A stretch of DNA of 64,000 nucleotides, taken from Lates calcarifer. Lineage: Eukaryota; Chordata; Actinopteri; Centropomidae. Numbering within the stretch: position 1 is the stretch's first letter; each line of letters starts with the position of its first letter. The DNA is taken from assembly GCF_001640805.2 (NCBI RefSeq), contig NC_066849.1, positions 24,612,250 through 24,676,249 on the forward strand, in the 5' to 3' direction. This document shows positions 36,674 through 48,547 of the stretch, one piece after another. The notes beneath the pieces are model-generated. The model did not search any database. It was given only the letters and a program-made list of their open reading frames with translations, and was not told where the DNA came from. The position numbers and the translations under genes were made by a program.

Positions 36674-39020
36674 TATGGGGCAATGGTGGGATGGAATCGC
36701 CCACCATGACATTACACATCCATTGACTTTGCTGTTGTTGTCAATGTGTTAGTCACTCTGGGAATGAAGGGCAGGGTGAATGTGGGACAGCACTCTGCTC
36801 AGTAGACAAAACACAAACCTGTCTGGGCCAGTAGACGACACAGACACAGGCACACATCTCACTGTGGAAAAGATTACAAGTTGAGCTTTAACGCAGCATG
36901 AGATGATGGGACAACTAGTCTGTGGTTATGAAAGTGTAAATTTCAATAATGTAATAGTACAAAGTAAGTAAACCATGTGTAGGTGCTGCTGCCTTTTTGA
37001 TGATATCAGTTATATTTGCAGCTGCTCTGCAGTTATAAATACACTGTCTTTCACATTATCAACTCAGCTGAAAGGCAAACACATGCACTACTTTACAAAC
37101 AGCAGAAGGGTCAGCGATACTTTCCTGCTTTCCTGTGTAAACCTTGAATTTCCACAATGATTTTAAACAGTAACACAGCCTTTCATTTTTGCCGCAAAGC
37201 AGCTGTTGAGTTTAACCACAGGAGCTTGAAAATATTTAAAAGATTCAACCTTCTCCCTTCAACAGCTCATATGAATACTGCAGTTTCTATCATTTTGTCT
37301 CTTCGTTTCTCTCCTGCTTCTACTGCTCTACAGTATCTTTCTGTATCTCATTCTCCATCTCTCTGTATCTCCCTGTTCTCTTAATCAATAGTAAACACAA
37401 TACCCATGGTGCAGCGCTGCCATGACTATGGATCATGGGGAGAATGAGAGGGACAGTTGATTAGTCCTCCTGTTCAGCTCTGAGACAAACAACAGAAGCA
37501 GTGCAGGAAAAAACAACAAAGCAAATTAGATTGTGTGTTACAATGACCCAAATTGAAAAATACATTAATTGCTGTAGATGCTGCACCGTTCTCATGTGAT
37601 GATGTAAGATGCAAATGTAAAGCTCAGTTCATCAATATGTTAGATACTGAATCTAATGGCTTTATGTAACACACAAGGTCTTGGTTACAGTGCTAAATAC
37701 ACAAAAAATATTGACCAACTCAGCAGCTCAATGGGGCATTTTGGTCATTGATTTGGTTTTACACCATATTTACTATATGGTTTGGTCTCAGCCCTCCCAT
37801 CAAAACTGTCTCCAGCAGCAGGCCACTGTGTTTGCTAACACATTATAATAAGGTTAGAAATTGTTTAGATCTTGTTTGTTCTTTGTTCTGGAGTTCTTCT
37901 AAGTCAATTATGCAGCATTTTTTTAGTTTAGGTTTTTGTTTTTAGTTCACATTCCTCAATGTATTTTAATGCCTGGAGAAAAAAAACACAATCGCCTATT
38001 TCATATCATTCCAATGTCAAAAGCACACAAAATACAAAATGTCCAATTATGAGGATTATGGGAAGGCGAAAAGAGCCATTTTATTGCAACTCATTATTAT
38101 AGTACAGTGTTATTGCCAGAATCTAAAGAGCAGCACTGAAAGATAAGCATTATTTTTTTAGTCTCCATATATCTCTTTACACAGTACCCTCTGGTCCTTT
38201 AATCCAAAGTCCCATAGGACTGGAATGTCCCCTTGTGTGTACCTCTTATTTTTAGTCACAAACAACAGTCTCTGAGAATAACAGTACCTGCCACCCCTTG
38301 ATATTGACATTACTGATCACTGTTTGTTATGATCTCCAAGGCAGCGGGTACATTCAAACTGTGTGTCTGTGATGTTGACAAGAGTCAAATATCAGTCCTG
38401 TTGTTGTCTGGGCCTGATGTTTTGCAACCTCACCACTGGGGCACAGCAGAAAAAACAAAGCCATCCAGCATTGAGTTAATCATTATCAGTGATTTCTCTG
38501 GGGCTTGCTCTACTGGTAAAAGACCACCCAAAAGTTAGTGTCATTTAACTGCTGGAGGTGCTTTTGTTGGAGAGAGCATCACAGTTACATTTTATTCATG
38601 GCTGTGGAATCTGTTTTAGCTCAGCCAAGTAATCCTGCTCCTCTTATTACAGTGACAATATCTCAAATACACACACTTTTAAAAGGCTTATTATCCCACC
38701 GAGCTCTGCCACAATTGGTGCAATAATGAATCTATAGGGGTTTGAGGATGTCTGAGGATAAAGCGGCAGCACAGACACACACAGAACAAATTAAGTCAGG
38801 ACAAATGATTTCCAATGCAGTGTGATAGGTTTTCCTCCTAAAAACATTCTTCTTTCTAGCATACTGTATAGCACAGCACTGAAAAAAATTACTGGTTAAA
38901 TTAAAAATGGAACTAAGTGCATCCTCTAATGACGTAACCAAAAACATCAGGGGAAGCATGCAACATTAACAGATGGGACACATGCACATGATTTTTTTCA
39001 TCTAACACTGTCATCTAATT
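36674..39020. other. intergenic between rgs8 and the rgs16-like gene, no gene seen
   Basis: Only short spurious ORFs; no repeats that I recognise. Confidence 0.5.
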
Positions 39021-39024
39021 ACCA

Positions 39025-39205
39025 AATGTCAGCATGCTAAAACCTAAATCCAAAATGGTGACCATGATAAACATTACCTGCTAAACATGTTACACATTTG
39101 GAATGTGAGCATGTTAGTATTAATGTCAGTGTTTAATTCAAGGAACTATTATGTCAGAGGCACTGGCATGGCTGTACACTCTTAAGTCTTGTTATAAAAA
39201 TCAGT
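39025..39205 (+). repeat. dispersed fish repeat, copy 3 of 3
   Basis: Contains GTCAGCATGCTAAAACC, ATGGTGACCATGATAAACAT, TACCTGCTAAACATG, GTGAGCATGTTAGTATTAA and GGCATGGCTGTACACTC, in the same order as the copy at 3385-3585. Confidence 0.6.
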
Positions 39206-40264
39206 GCTACCACCTGGCACTGTGTGGTGGCCTGCTGACTAATGCTTGTGTGACTTCTGCTATGCTGCCTAAGGTACACTTGCAGACTGCACCACTCACA
39301 TACGCAGTGTCAATTCATGAAACTTGGGAATTCAAAGACCTTGAAGTAACAAAATCAGAATAAAGTAGGTGGTATGACTACACACATCTTATATAACTAA
39401 AGAAAGAATGGAAAGCAAACTTCAACTTAAGAATGAGACGTTAGAGTCCCAAGCTCAATTTTAAGTACTGCAAAGACACCATAGCACTGAACACCAGCGA
39501 TGAAAAAGAGAGAAATTATTTCACAGATTACCACTTTGAATCTCAGGACAGTTTGCATATTGTAGGCTCAGCTGACCTCTGTCTAAACATCCCCGAGGGA
39601 GTAGTTACAGATCATAGTGTTGCTGAAGGGGGACCACACTCCAGTGGTTATTGTTTAACAGCCACAGTGAGCATCTGGCTGGGCCTGTGGCAGGCTGCTC
39701 CTCTCCTCCCCAGAGGACGATCAGACAGATGAGCAACCTGAGGCTCCTACATGCACACTGCCAGACACACTCCCACAGAGACCAAACACTACCACTTCAC
39801 AAATGTTGAGAGGCTTGGGAAAAAAAAAAAATCACAACTGTCCAAGCACAAATTCTTGCACTTTGTGTTCAAGTTGTGAATGTAAGCGTATCTAAGATTC
39901 TAATCCAAAATGTTTTGACCTGAGAGTTAAAGTTCTGTTAAATTCTGATAAATTTGGTCATTATTTTAATCTAGTCCAGATCATGTAGTCTCTTACCCTC
40001 ACATTGCCAGACTATATCTCATGAGCTCATCTTCTGATATAAGATGTCAGCAAATATTTGGGTCTTTTCTAAACTTGAGCCAAGGTTGCATTATCAGTAT
40101 CATTATAAAAACACATTATAGTGAAAACATTTTAACAGGCTTCATTTAAAGATGTTGCTGTATTATAACATGTCATGTTCCCTAGAATGATATCAATTTA
40201 ATTCAGCGATCTGTCTTTTGTGTTGACTAAAATAGCATGTTTATAGAACTGCATGGTCTATTTT

Positions 40265-40530
40265 TCATTTAAAAGAAATAATTTGACATTTTGGAAAATG
40301 CATTTATTCCCTTGCACAGGGTTAGATGAAAAATCAATATCACTCATATCTATATAGTAAATATGAAGCAACTGCCAGCAGCCAGCAAGATTAGCATAAA
40401 GGCTGAAACAAGCTTGCCTGGCTGAGTTGTAAGATAACAAAATCCATTCTCGAGCAACTCTAAAGTTCTCAAATTAACACCTACCTTTCTAGTTTATTCT
40501 GTGCAAAGCAGATTTGTTAAAATGTATTTG
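40265..40530 (+). repeat. dispersed fish repeat (GGAAAATGC..GTTAGATGA..CAGCCAGC type)
   Basis: Ordered words: GACATTTTGGAAAATGC, GGTTAGATGAAAAATCAATA, AAATATGAAGCAACTGCCAG, GATTAGCATAAAGGCTG, GCCTGGCTGAGTTGTAAG, ATAACAAAATCCA, AATTAACACC. I recall this as a frequent percomorph interspersed repeat. A short copy is at 25703-25790. Confidence 0.65.
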
Positions 40531-43500
40531 GGCAGCTTCCACTTTCTCCAGATTAAAAAGCAAAAGTAAAGACAAAGCCTATCTTAAGCCAGCTCATCCA
40601 AAAAACATTGAGTGAAGTGAGAAATTGTGGGATGGCTTTATAAGCCTACATTTTATATATAGTACATAGTTTATATCTAATACAAAACTACCATGAAATA
40701 TTGATGAAATTATTTATACATCTCACTTTCCATAAGCTTGATTTTGAGTGTCAATTGGACAATGAGCTCATACTTGTAATGTTCAAGGTCATAAACATGC
40801 AAATAAGTAATTTTTCATAGGTTTATAAAGGTTGTAATCACATTATTCCAGATTGATAGATTGTAGACTAAAGTCAATCATTCATTCATTCAAGTAAATG
40901 AGGGAATATACAACATTAGATTATTAAATACCTCACCCACAATACAACTAAATTAATAAATACTGCTCAAAGGTCAGAACCAAAACAAACAATCCATACT
41001 TTTTGCTGGGATTCTTATTCTGGGCAGATCCAGTGGCAAGAATTTCCCAGCAATTCATCTTTCTCTTTAAATGTTTCCATTCACTCATTCATTTCAAGGG
41101 GCTTTCAGCTGCCCCATTCCGCTCTTCACTGAGTCACTGCTCTGAAGGACCTTCAGGGAAAAAAAACAAGCCAATGTAATGCCGAGAAACATTACAGACA
41201 CTTCCTGTGGCATTGACCTCAGACCAGGATGCTGGATTTTTTTTTTCTATTTCACTAGCTCCTCAAACACATACAGACCGTGAACACAAACACACAGGTG
41301 GGCAAGGAACATTGGGCTGTTGATCGAATATGATCACCTCTGCTGTCTTTTAATCACTTTCAGGCATAAAGTCACACCAAGGCTGTGGGAAAGCTTGTCC
41401 ACATTTGTCTCCATTTAGTTTTTATTGACTGCAAAGTGATGTTGCACACATGCATCAGTAGCCTGGCAGTACACTGGAAGTTCACACATAAGACAACTTG
41501 TTCTGATAACTTGTGTGTCATCTGAACAGCTGCTCAGCCTGTTTGTTCTGAAGCCTAATGTGTACACTCTGTATTGTGGAGGTGATTTGCAATCGGCATC
41601 ACAAAGCAAAGCAAATTTAACAGCTGGTTAATGCTCCATGTGGAAACAAAGGAGTGCAGCCTCCTTGCTGGAGCATGTAGAGAGCTGAATTGTCCTTCAG
41701 AGCACAATAGCTTTTTATTACGTATTCATCATCAATACAAACACAAGGAGCAAGATGTTCATACTGTTATGAACTCTCTGCTCAACAGCAAAGTTAGTTT
41801 CGACTCCAATTCTGACTCAATGTTATGATTATATCTATCGAGGGAAGACTGACTTTTACTGAAAGTGCTTCACACTTTGTACTCCTGTTAAAGATGAAGA
41901 CTCCGTTGTCAATTTAAACTGTAAACCTCGGTAACAAATAATGCGGTCGAATACATCAATAAATCCAACCTTTGGTCCTAATGTTCGGGGGGGGGGGTAA
42001 AAAATGCAAAAAAATTACAAAACAGCTAACAGTAAAAGTATTTTTTATTGCTGTGAGTCCATTGTAACATTTGTAAATCCAAGTTAGGCTGTATAGTTGG
42101 GGACAGGAGACAGACTGACATCATCAGTGGCATGAGCAACCTTTCTCTCTCCCAGGGCTCTTTTGCCAGGGAAGGATCATATGAGGTGCAGGACCGATTG
42201 TACCTTAGTAGTTTCAATCTCTGTTTGGTTCCATGCGTGTGGGGCCTGAGGCTGGAGCTGGCCTTGTAGGCATCGTGTCCATGGAGGTTCAAGAGAGGAC
42301 AAATGGATAGATGATACAGAACTAGGTTGATTTTCCTTTGCTCAGATATGATGGAGTAATTAGTCATTTATGGCAGTTTTTTTTTGATTCAGCTCACTTC
42401 CCAATAATATGCCAGTATTATCCAATCTGAAAACTGGCTATTTCACTTTTTCATGGTTCAGTGTTCTGCATTTTATTTTGCAGCTGCAAGCATAGTTGAA
42501 GGGTGTTGACAAATAAAATCTCACAGAATTCAGTTCAACAGACCTTTTAACTCCAAGGAGATGCATACAAGCTAGTTTTTAGCAGCAAAAGTGTTTTTGC
42601 ACACAAATGTATTACTGTATAAAATGCTGTATAATGCAGTGTATATCGCAGGAACAAGAAGGAGAATGTATGAGATATGTACCCTGCAAAAACAACAAAT
42701 GTGGAGCTCGTCCTTTGTGTAATCCTATTTCCTATCTAATACAGGTATGGTGCAGATGGGGGTAGTTTCTAATTCTGGTTCCAAAACTGCTGTGGTAATC
42801 ATCAAAGGTGGAATTTCCCACAGATCCTTGGCCTACTTTTTATGCAAATGAGAGCTCTCAACCTCAGAAGGAACCATGAAATGGCCAATAACAGATTGCC
42901 ATCAGGGTGTACTTTACCATCAAATAACTTTTTGTTATTGCCTGTTGGTGGTCTTTTCTGCTCCTTTTCTGAGGCAGGGGTGAAAGTGAGGTATCTAGGA
43001 CCTCATTTGATTTATTTGTCATTTACTCTTTGTCAATAATGCTTCAAGGAGGACGGAAAAACAGCATCACCCGAAGAGAGGATGATCCCAGTCCCACCCT
43101 GATATCCCTGCATCAGAACCCAGATGGAGGTGAACTGTGAAAGGAGCACGCTGAGTTGAAGATGAGCTCTCTCTCTATCGCAGCTGAGCCCATATGAAAC
43201 TGAAAGGTCTCCACCAGGCTCAAGATGGACAGCCTAAGATGAAAAAGGACTTACAACTTCAGGTGGTGTGAGGGCTGAGTCCACATGCAAATAATAAGAA
43301 TAGGATTGTGGATTGAGGTGAAGTAAGGCTCTGAGACGTAAGTGTCCTAAAATGGCCTTAGCCTCAATTCCATCCCTGAGGTGATAAAAGCAAGCTAGGA
43401 CTGAGATGTGACCTTTCATTCGAAACTCACTCGTACAGGTAAATGTCACTTCTGGTTTATCAGGATTGCCTGGTGATGCGCTTCCTTGCCACTTTTCAAT

Positions 43501-44730
43501 GTTCTAACTTGACACATTGAAGATGAATTGTGTTTGTTTCTTTTCTCTGTTCTTACATAAAGGCTATTTTTTTAAAAATTAGAGCAAATACAATAATGCT
43601 GCAATGTTTTCATTTATTTGGTTTCATTAATTCAGAAAATGACACATAACGAACTATCTAGCTGGTGTCGAGTTGAAACAATTTCAAAGAAAATCATTTG
43701 TAGAATAATCCAGCTTCAATAATGCTCCAGACAGAAATAAAGTTGAGTGTTGAAAACATCCACTTTCAGTCTGTGTATCGGTCTCTTCTGGTTGTAGGAC
43801 ACAGACATGATTGATTGAGTCATTTATGGTTTTTGATACATTTCTACGTAAAAGAGAGCCACATCTTGGAAACAACTTCTGAATGAGGACTTTGTTGTCA
43901 AGGATATGAGGTCGCCTTATCTGCTGAGCCACGGTGTGTTGTCGGTGTGGGAAAAAAATGCCTAAGAGCCTCCTTAGATCATGACCGGGTTAAAATGTGA
44001 GCGTGAGATTCTGCTATTATCGCCCGCCCACGGAGTAAAACTTGCCCAAATTTAGTGGTTAATTAAAAGAAAATTAAATAGCTGCAGCTTAGTCACTCTT
44101 AGTTTGAAATTTTTAAATTCATCTAGTGCAAAAGCTTCGGTATTATTGAGATTACATTAAAACATTGGCTTCTGTGTGTCCCTGACGTAGAAAAGACTTT
44201 AAAATTGGCATTGAATTTATCCCACTTTAAACAGAGATGTCTGTCTAACAAATGATGACTGCGGACAAGAAAAGGAATTCAAATACAAGAGATGTGAACT
44301 GACAGCATCTAAAGCAGAGCTTCGTATGTAGTAATGGCTCTGACTGCCCCATGTAACTGTCCACAGTCACTCCAAGAATTTTTCTAAATCACTAACTATG
44401 CCTCTTTCCAGGACTGAAACCTAAGCAAAGACACTTGAGGGGTTTTCCATGAAAAGCCGCACACTGTACCTCAGTACTGAGAGTTCATCAGACAGAGAGT
44501 GTCTGTTATCGTGACCTTTTAACCCATAGGTAAATTATTCCATACACTCTAAGGAGAATATGGTATGGAGTAAATAAGTTTGAAAGAATGCATGACTGCC
44601 CAGGGGTAACAGTTAGTAACAGCATAGCTGATCAAACAATGAGAGTCTCTGTTGTGTAGATTTAAGATGGAGATTTAAACTCACCAGTTTTTCTGAGAAA
44701 TAAGATGTCCAAGGCTTTCCTCACAGCTTT
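40531..44730. other. intergenic, no gene seen
   Basis: AT-rich, with an 11-base G-run at 41987-41997. Small ORFs here show no recognisable domains. Confidence 0.5.
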
Positions 44731-44734
44731 ATCA

Positions 44735-45045
44735 GATCTTTGAGACAGGTGACAGGGTGGGGAAGGTGTTGGACCACCACGTGCCACCAAAACAGCTTCA
44801 GTGTGCCTTGGCATTGATTCTACAAGTCTCTGGACCCTACTGGTGGAATAGAACACCATTATTTGAAAAGATATTCCTTCATTTGGTGTGTAGATGATGG
44901 GGGTGGAGAGCACTGTCTTAACACGTCAGTGCAAAATCTCCCATAGGTGTTCAATAAGGCTGAGATATGGTGATTGCAAAGGCCGTGGCATATGATTCAC
45001 ATCATTTGCACACTCATTAAACCAGTCAGTGACCCCTGAAGAACT
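44735..45045 (-). mobile_element. Tc1-like transposase relic (C-terminal part)
   Basis: Read on the minus strand, the translation near 44740-44830 contains VQRLVESMPRHTEAVLVARG followed by GPTP, close to the C-terminal end of a fish Tc1-like transposase family. Further upstream on that strand the DNA still matches the region before the second catalytic block (GTCACTGACTGGTTTAATGA-type words), but the frame is broken by substitutions and indels. It is a dead fragment; no terminal repeats were found. Confidence 0.75.
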
Positions 45046-48000
45046 AATTTACCAAATACCATTCTCTAAAGTAAGGTATTTCCAGTTTGATAGAATTTAA
45101 TGCGTGTGTGTGTGTTGCATCAGCCAGCTTCAAGGACAGTGAATCCTCAGCTTTCAGGAAAGCCCTTCACTCAACAATATTATGCCGCCTCTTTTTTCAC
45201 CTTGACTTTTTCATTCTCTTGTTTCCGGTTGTCTTTTGTCACTAGGACTGATAGAAAACGCAGGAGTGTGCTGACATCACAGTGTGAGTGTATGAGTAGG
45301 TGAGTGGGTGGGCGGGTTCCCCCCCCAGGCTTCTCAGGCAAACCTTTGTTCTTTCCTGGCAACAAATGGTGCAATTAAATCCTCCCCAGCACAATGAATC
45401 TAGACAGGTTAGGTAATCCCTGTGCAGTTGTTCTTCTTCCCAGCCAGAGCCATCCACTCTACATTAGCTGACTCAACCTAATCAGTGTTGCCTGGTCTTG
45501 GTACACTGTGAGCTCACTTGCCAAATGCTCATGTATAACAGGCAGTGCCCTTTGCACTGCTGCCTTTATAGCCGGGGGAAATCCTGTCTGGACTGAATTG
45601 TTTTCAAGCTAATTTGTTAGTCCTTATTTTGCCAATGCCTTCCAAAACACCCAATTTCACTATCTGTTCCAAAAATGAATAATACCTATGTTTTCTGATC
45701 TTCCACCTCTGTAATTAAGGGGTAGGTAGGCAATGGCAACTAAACTTCTTGACTGGAGGAGGATAGGAAAAGATCATGATGATTAAAGGAGAAAAATACT
45801 GACTCTTGGTATAGGTATTGTTAGGATATAGGATGTGAATGGTGGTCTATTTCCAACTGTTTAACAACATTACTCTCTTTTCTCTTTTGCATCTGAGAGG
45901 ACACAATCATTACTCACTCAACAGCAAAAGGTCACTCACCAGGAAAACATGTAGGTTGTTTTAAGCATTTAAACAAATCACCAAAGCCATCATTTTTCTG
46001 GTAATCTAATTTACCCCCACTTCTTTAAAAGATGAATCTGACAATACTTTTTTTCATATAGTCAGCAAATCCCCTGAAACAAATAATGAATTGATCCTAC
46101 TAACATGTATTGCCTGTGTATCTGAAGCCTGTTATACCTTATTCCTCTGTGCAGTAGAGCTCCATCGCTATAAAACAGTAAAAAGACATCAGTGAGCCAC
46201 ACAATTGCACTGGGTGATGAGTTCTTTTTTTCACGATGAACATGGGCATTGTAGTTTATGTAACTCAGTCCGAAATATACCATCTTGCCTCTGTAAATAT
46301 CTATTAACACACCAAATCTGTTACTGAAAACATTCCCCAACAAAAACAACATTTATCCCTGTTTGCTGAAGACTACTTTGTCTGGATGTATTAGCAAATC
46401 ATTTAGATGATGTATATCTACTGATACATGTCTTCAGTAGGAACCAGTGGGCTTGGGGCTGAGAGACACAGGCAGACTGGCTCCTTTTGTCTAGAACCAT
46501 TGAATTAGCATTCCTTTCCTCATGATCAAACTGGTCGATGTGTCAGCCCTTGCTTGTATGATGTGTTGATCTGAGCTGCAATGCACTCAGCTTTGGGTTA
46601 TTGTATAATATCAGAAACAATGTTTAGAGTTATGTGTAGGCTTCATTAGCTATGAGCTCTTTCAGATTTGGTTTAACTACTATAAATGTGTTTCTGTAAA
46701 TGTAATAAATGACTGTTGTAATTGTACAACAGAGGTCACTGACGACTGCTTTGTGTTGATTTATGATGTACAGATCAAGAATCCATTAGAATTGACTGTC
46801 ATGTTGTTTATCTTACACCCAGTTGCTGGTTCCAGTTGCTGACTAAAAACTGCACTCTAATAGTCTCCGTCAAGTAATTATTCCTTGTCACGTACCCAAA
46901 CATTTTCTTGGCATTTTACTCCTTTTACTCCTTTACGTCCTTACTGTTTATAAGGAAGGAAGCATTTACTGATATCTCTTAATGAATACTCATTTTGTAT
47001 CAGTTTAGTTTGGTGTGACTTGAAGGCTTTCCTCACTGAGTCTAACTGCTTCTTAGGAAGTGATTTACCGTTAATGGATAACAGTTGTTATATTTCTTGC
47101 TAATACCACTGACATTTGAGAACAAACTCTTTTTATTACAGGGGAGTAAAGCTGCCATTAACAGAGCTGATTTCATCTATCACACGCCCCTGTTGGGTCT
47201 GAATTCCTAGAAGCACCCTTGGCTATAGACTTGCGTAATGGGTGCAATACAATGTTCCCACTGTCATTTGGGAAACAGTGACTGGAGGTCCTTTGATGCT
47301 CTAATTCCTGTATTGGTTCTGGTGGCTCAGTGACTTGTTTTAGCATTGAAATTCAAAGAGAACACCAACAAAGTTACAAAACCAGATGTTATTATGAATG
47401 ATTTCTGTAGAATCTCTGCTTCAATCAGATAACTTTTCTATTTCAGATAAACACAAGCTGGAGTAAAGGAATATGTTAGTCATTACCATTCCTGCCATTG
47501 CCTTTGATTATCTAATCCCTTTATGTATTATATGACAAACAAATCCTAGATAAGAAACCTGCAGCCTGCCATATGGGAAACGGTCCTGCTTTAGCTTTAT
47601 TGTGTTGAGCTGTTGGCTGTACATCCAGCCTTCTTACAGTAATATAATTAAATAAAGTGAAAACCACATTTCCTTCCCATCACTCTCTGGAGTGAACACC
47701 TTTATCACACCCACAGAAAGGCTGAGGGAGATTGTGTTTACCACTACAAAGATGCTTTAACAGCCTGCTTATTTCTTCAATTGTCTGTCTTGTGTCTTTG
47801 TGAAAAGCAGGATCCCGGACCGGGGACAAAAGAGCAAAGCAGCTGTTGAGAAGTGATTTTGAAGTGACATTATTAGCAGATCATTGAATTATATTATACA
47901 AACACTCATTGATTCAAACCTTTATTTATATGGGGAAACTTAACGACGGCAAGCTCTGTTCAGTAACACATAGTTACATTATAAAACACAATGTTAAAGC

Positions 48001-48360
48001 TTAAAGTTATACCAAAAAAGGGAATAAAAGACTAAATGAACAATTAAATGACATCAAACGACTTCACATTCAATTTGTGTTGATGCTTAAATTATTGGAG
48101 TAAAAGCTGACAGCTCCACAGCCTATATACAGCATTCTCACATATACTCAGTGGATGGATAAATAAGTTGTTTTGAAAGAGGATGAAAACAAAAACAACA
48201 AAAAACTTGACTGTTTTCAGGGACACGCAAGAAAAACATAGCGCGAAATATCAGTGGCTTTTATCGCTTAACAGTAATTTCCCAGCCTTGTCCTTGCAAA
48301 TCCTCCCCCATTTTCTGACTTCATCATCTCTCTCCCCTCACTTTCTCTCTTGCTCTCTCT
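45046..48360. other. intergenic upstream of the rgs16-like gene, no gene seen
   Basis: Contains an 8-base C-run at 45319-45326 and ordinary AT-rich DNA. The last 60 bases are CT-rich (about 48325-48366) and lead into the promoter. Confidence 0.5.
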
Positions 48361-48373
48361 CTACCTCTTTGTG

Positions 48374-48450
48374 ATTGGCTGAGCAGGCTGATGACACGTC
48401 AGAGGCAGAGGAGGTAGGACTATAAAACCTCTGCTCTGGCTCTGTTCAGA
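48374..48450 (+). promoter_or_regulatory. core promoter of the rgs16-like gene (CCAAT, CRE-like, TATA)
   Basis: ATTGG (inverted CCAAT) lies at 48374-48378, the CRE-like TGACACGTCA at 48392-48401 (a CREB-type site widened by two bases) and a clear TATAAAA at 48421-48427. A start near 48448-48450 would give a 5' UTR of about 100 bases before the ATG at 48548. Spacing is typical of a TATA-driven inducible vertebrate promoter. The motifs are seen directly; use by CREB or NF-Y is inference. Confidence 0.7.
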
Positions 48451-48547
48451 CACACAGACAATCTCGCTCCCTTCTGAGCTTCTCCTAAACGGATATTTAA
48501 CCACCACCCAACCGAGACACCACCCCCACCAGCACCAACCTGCTGCT

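Noticed and set aside
44662..44913. 83-codon minus-strand ORF as a host gene
   Set aside because: It contains the C-terminal end of a Tc1-like transposase and runs on into unrelated sequence; a mobile-element relic.
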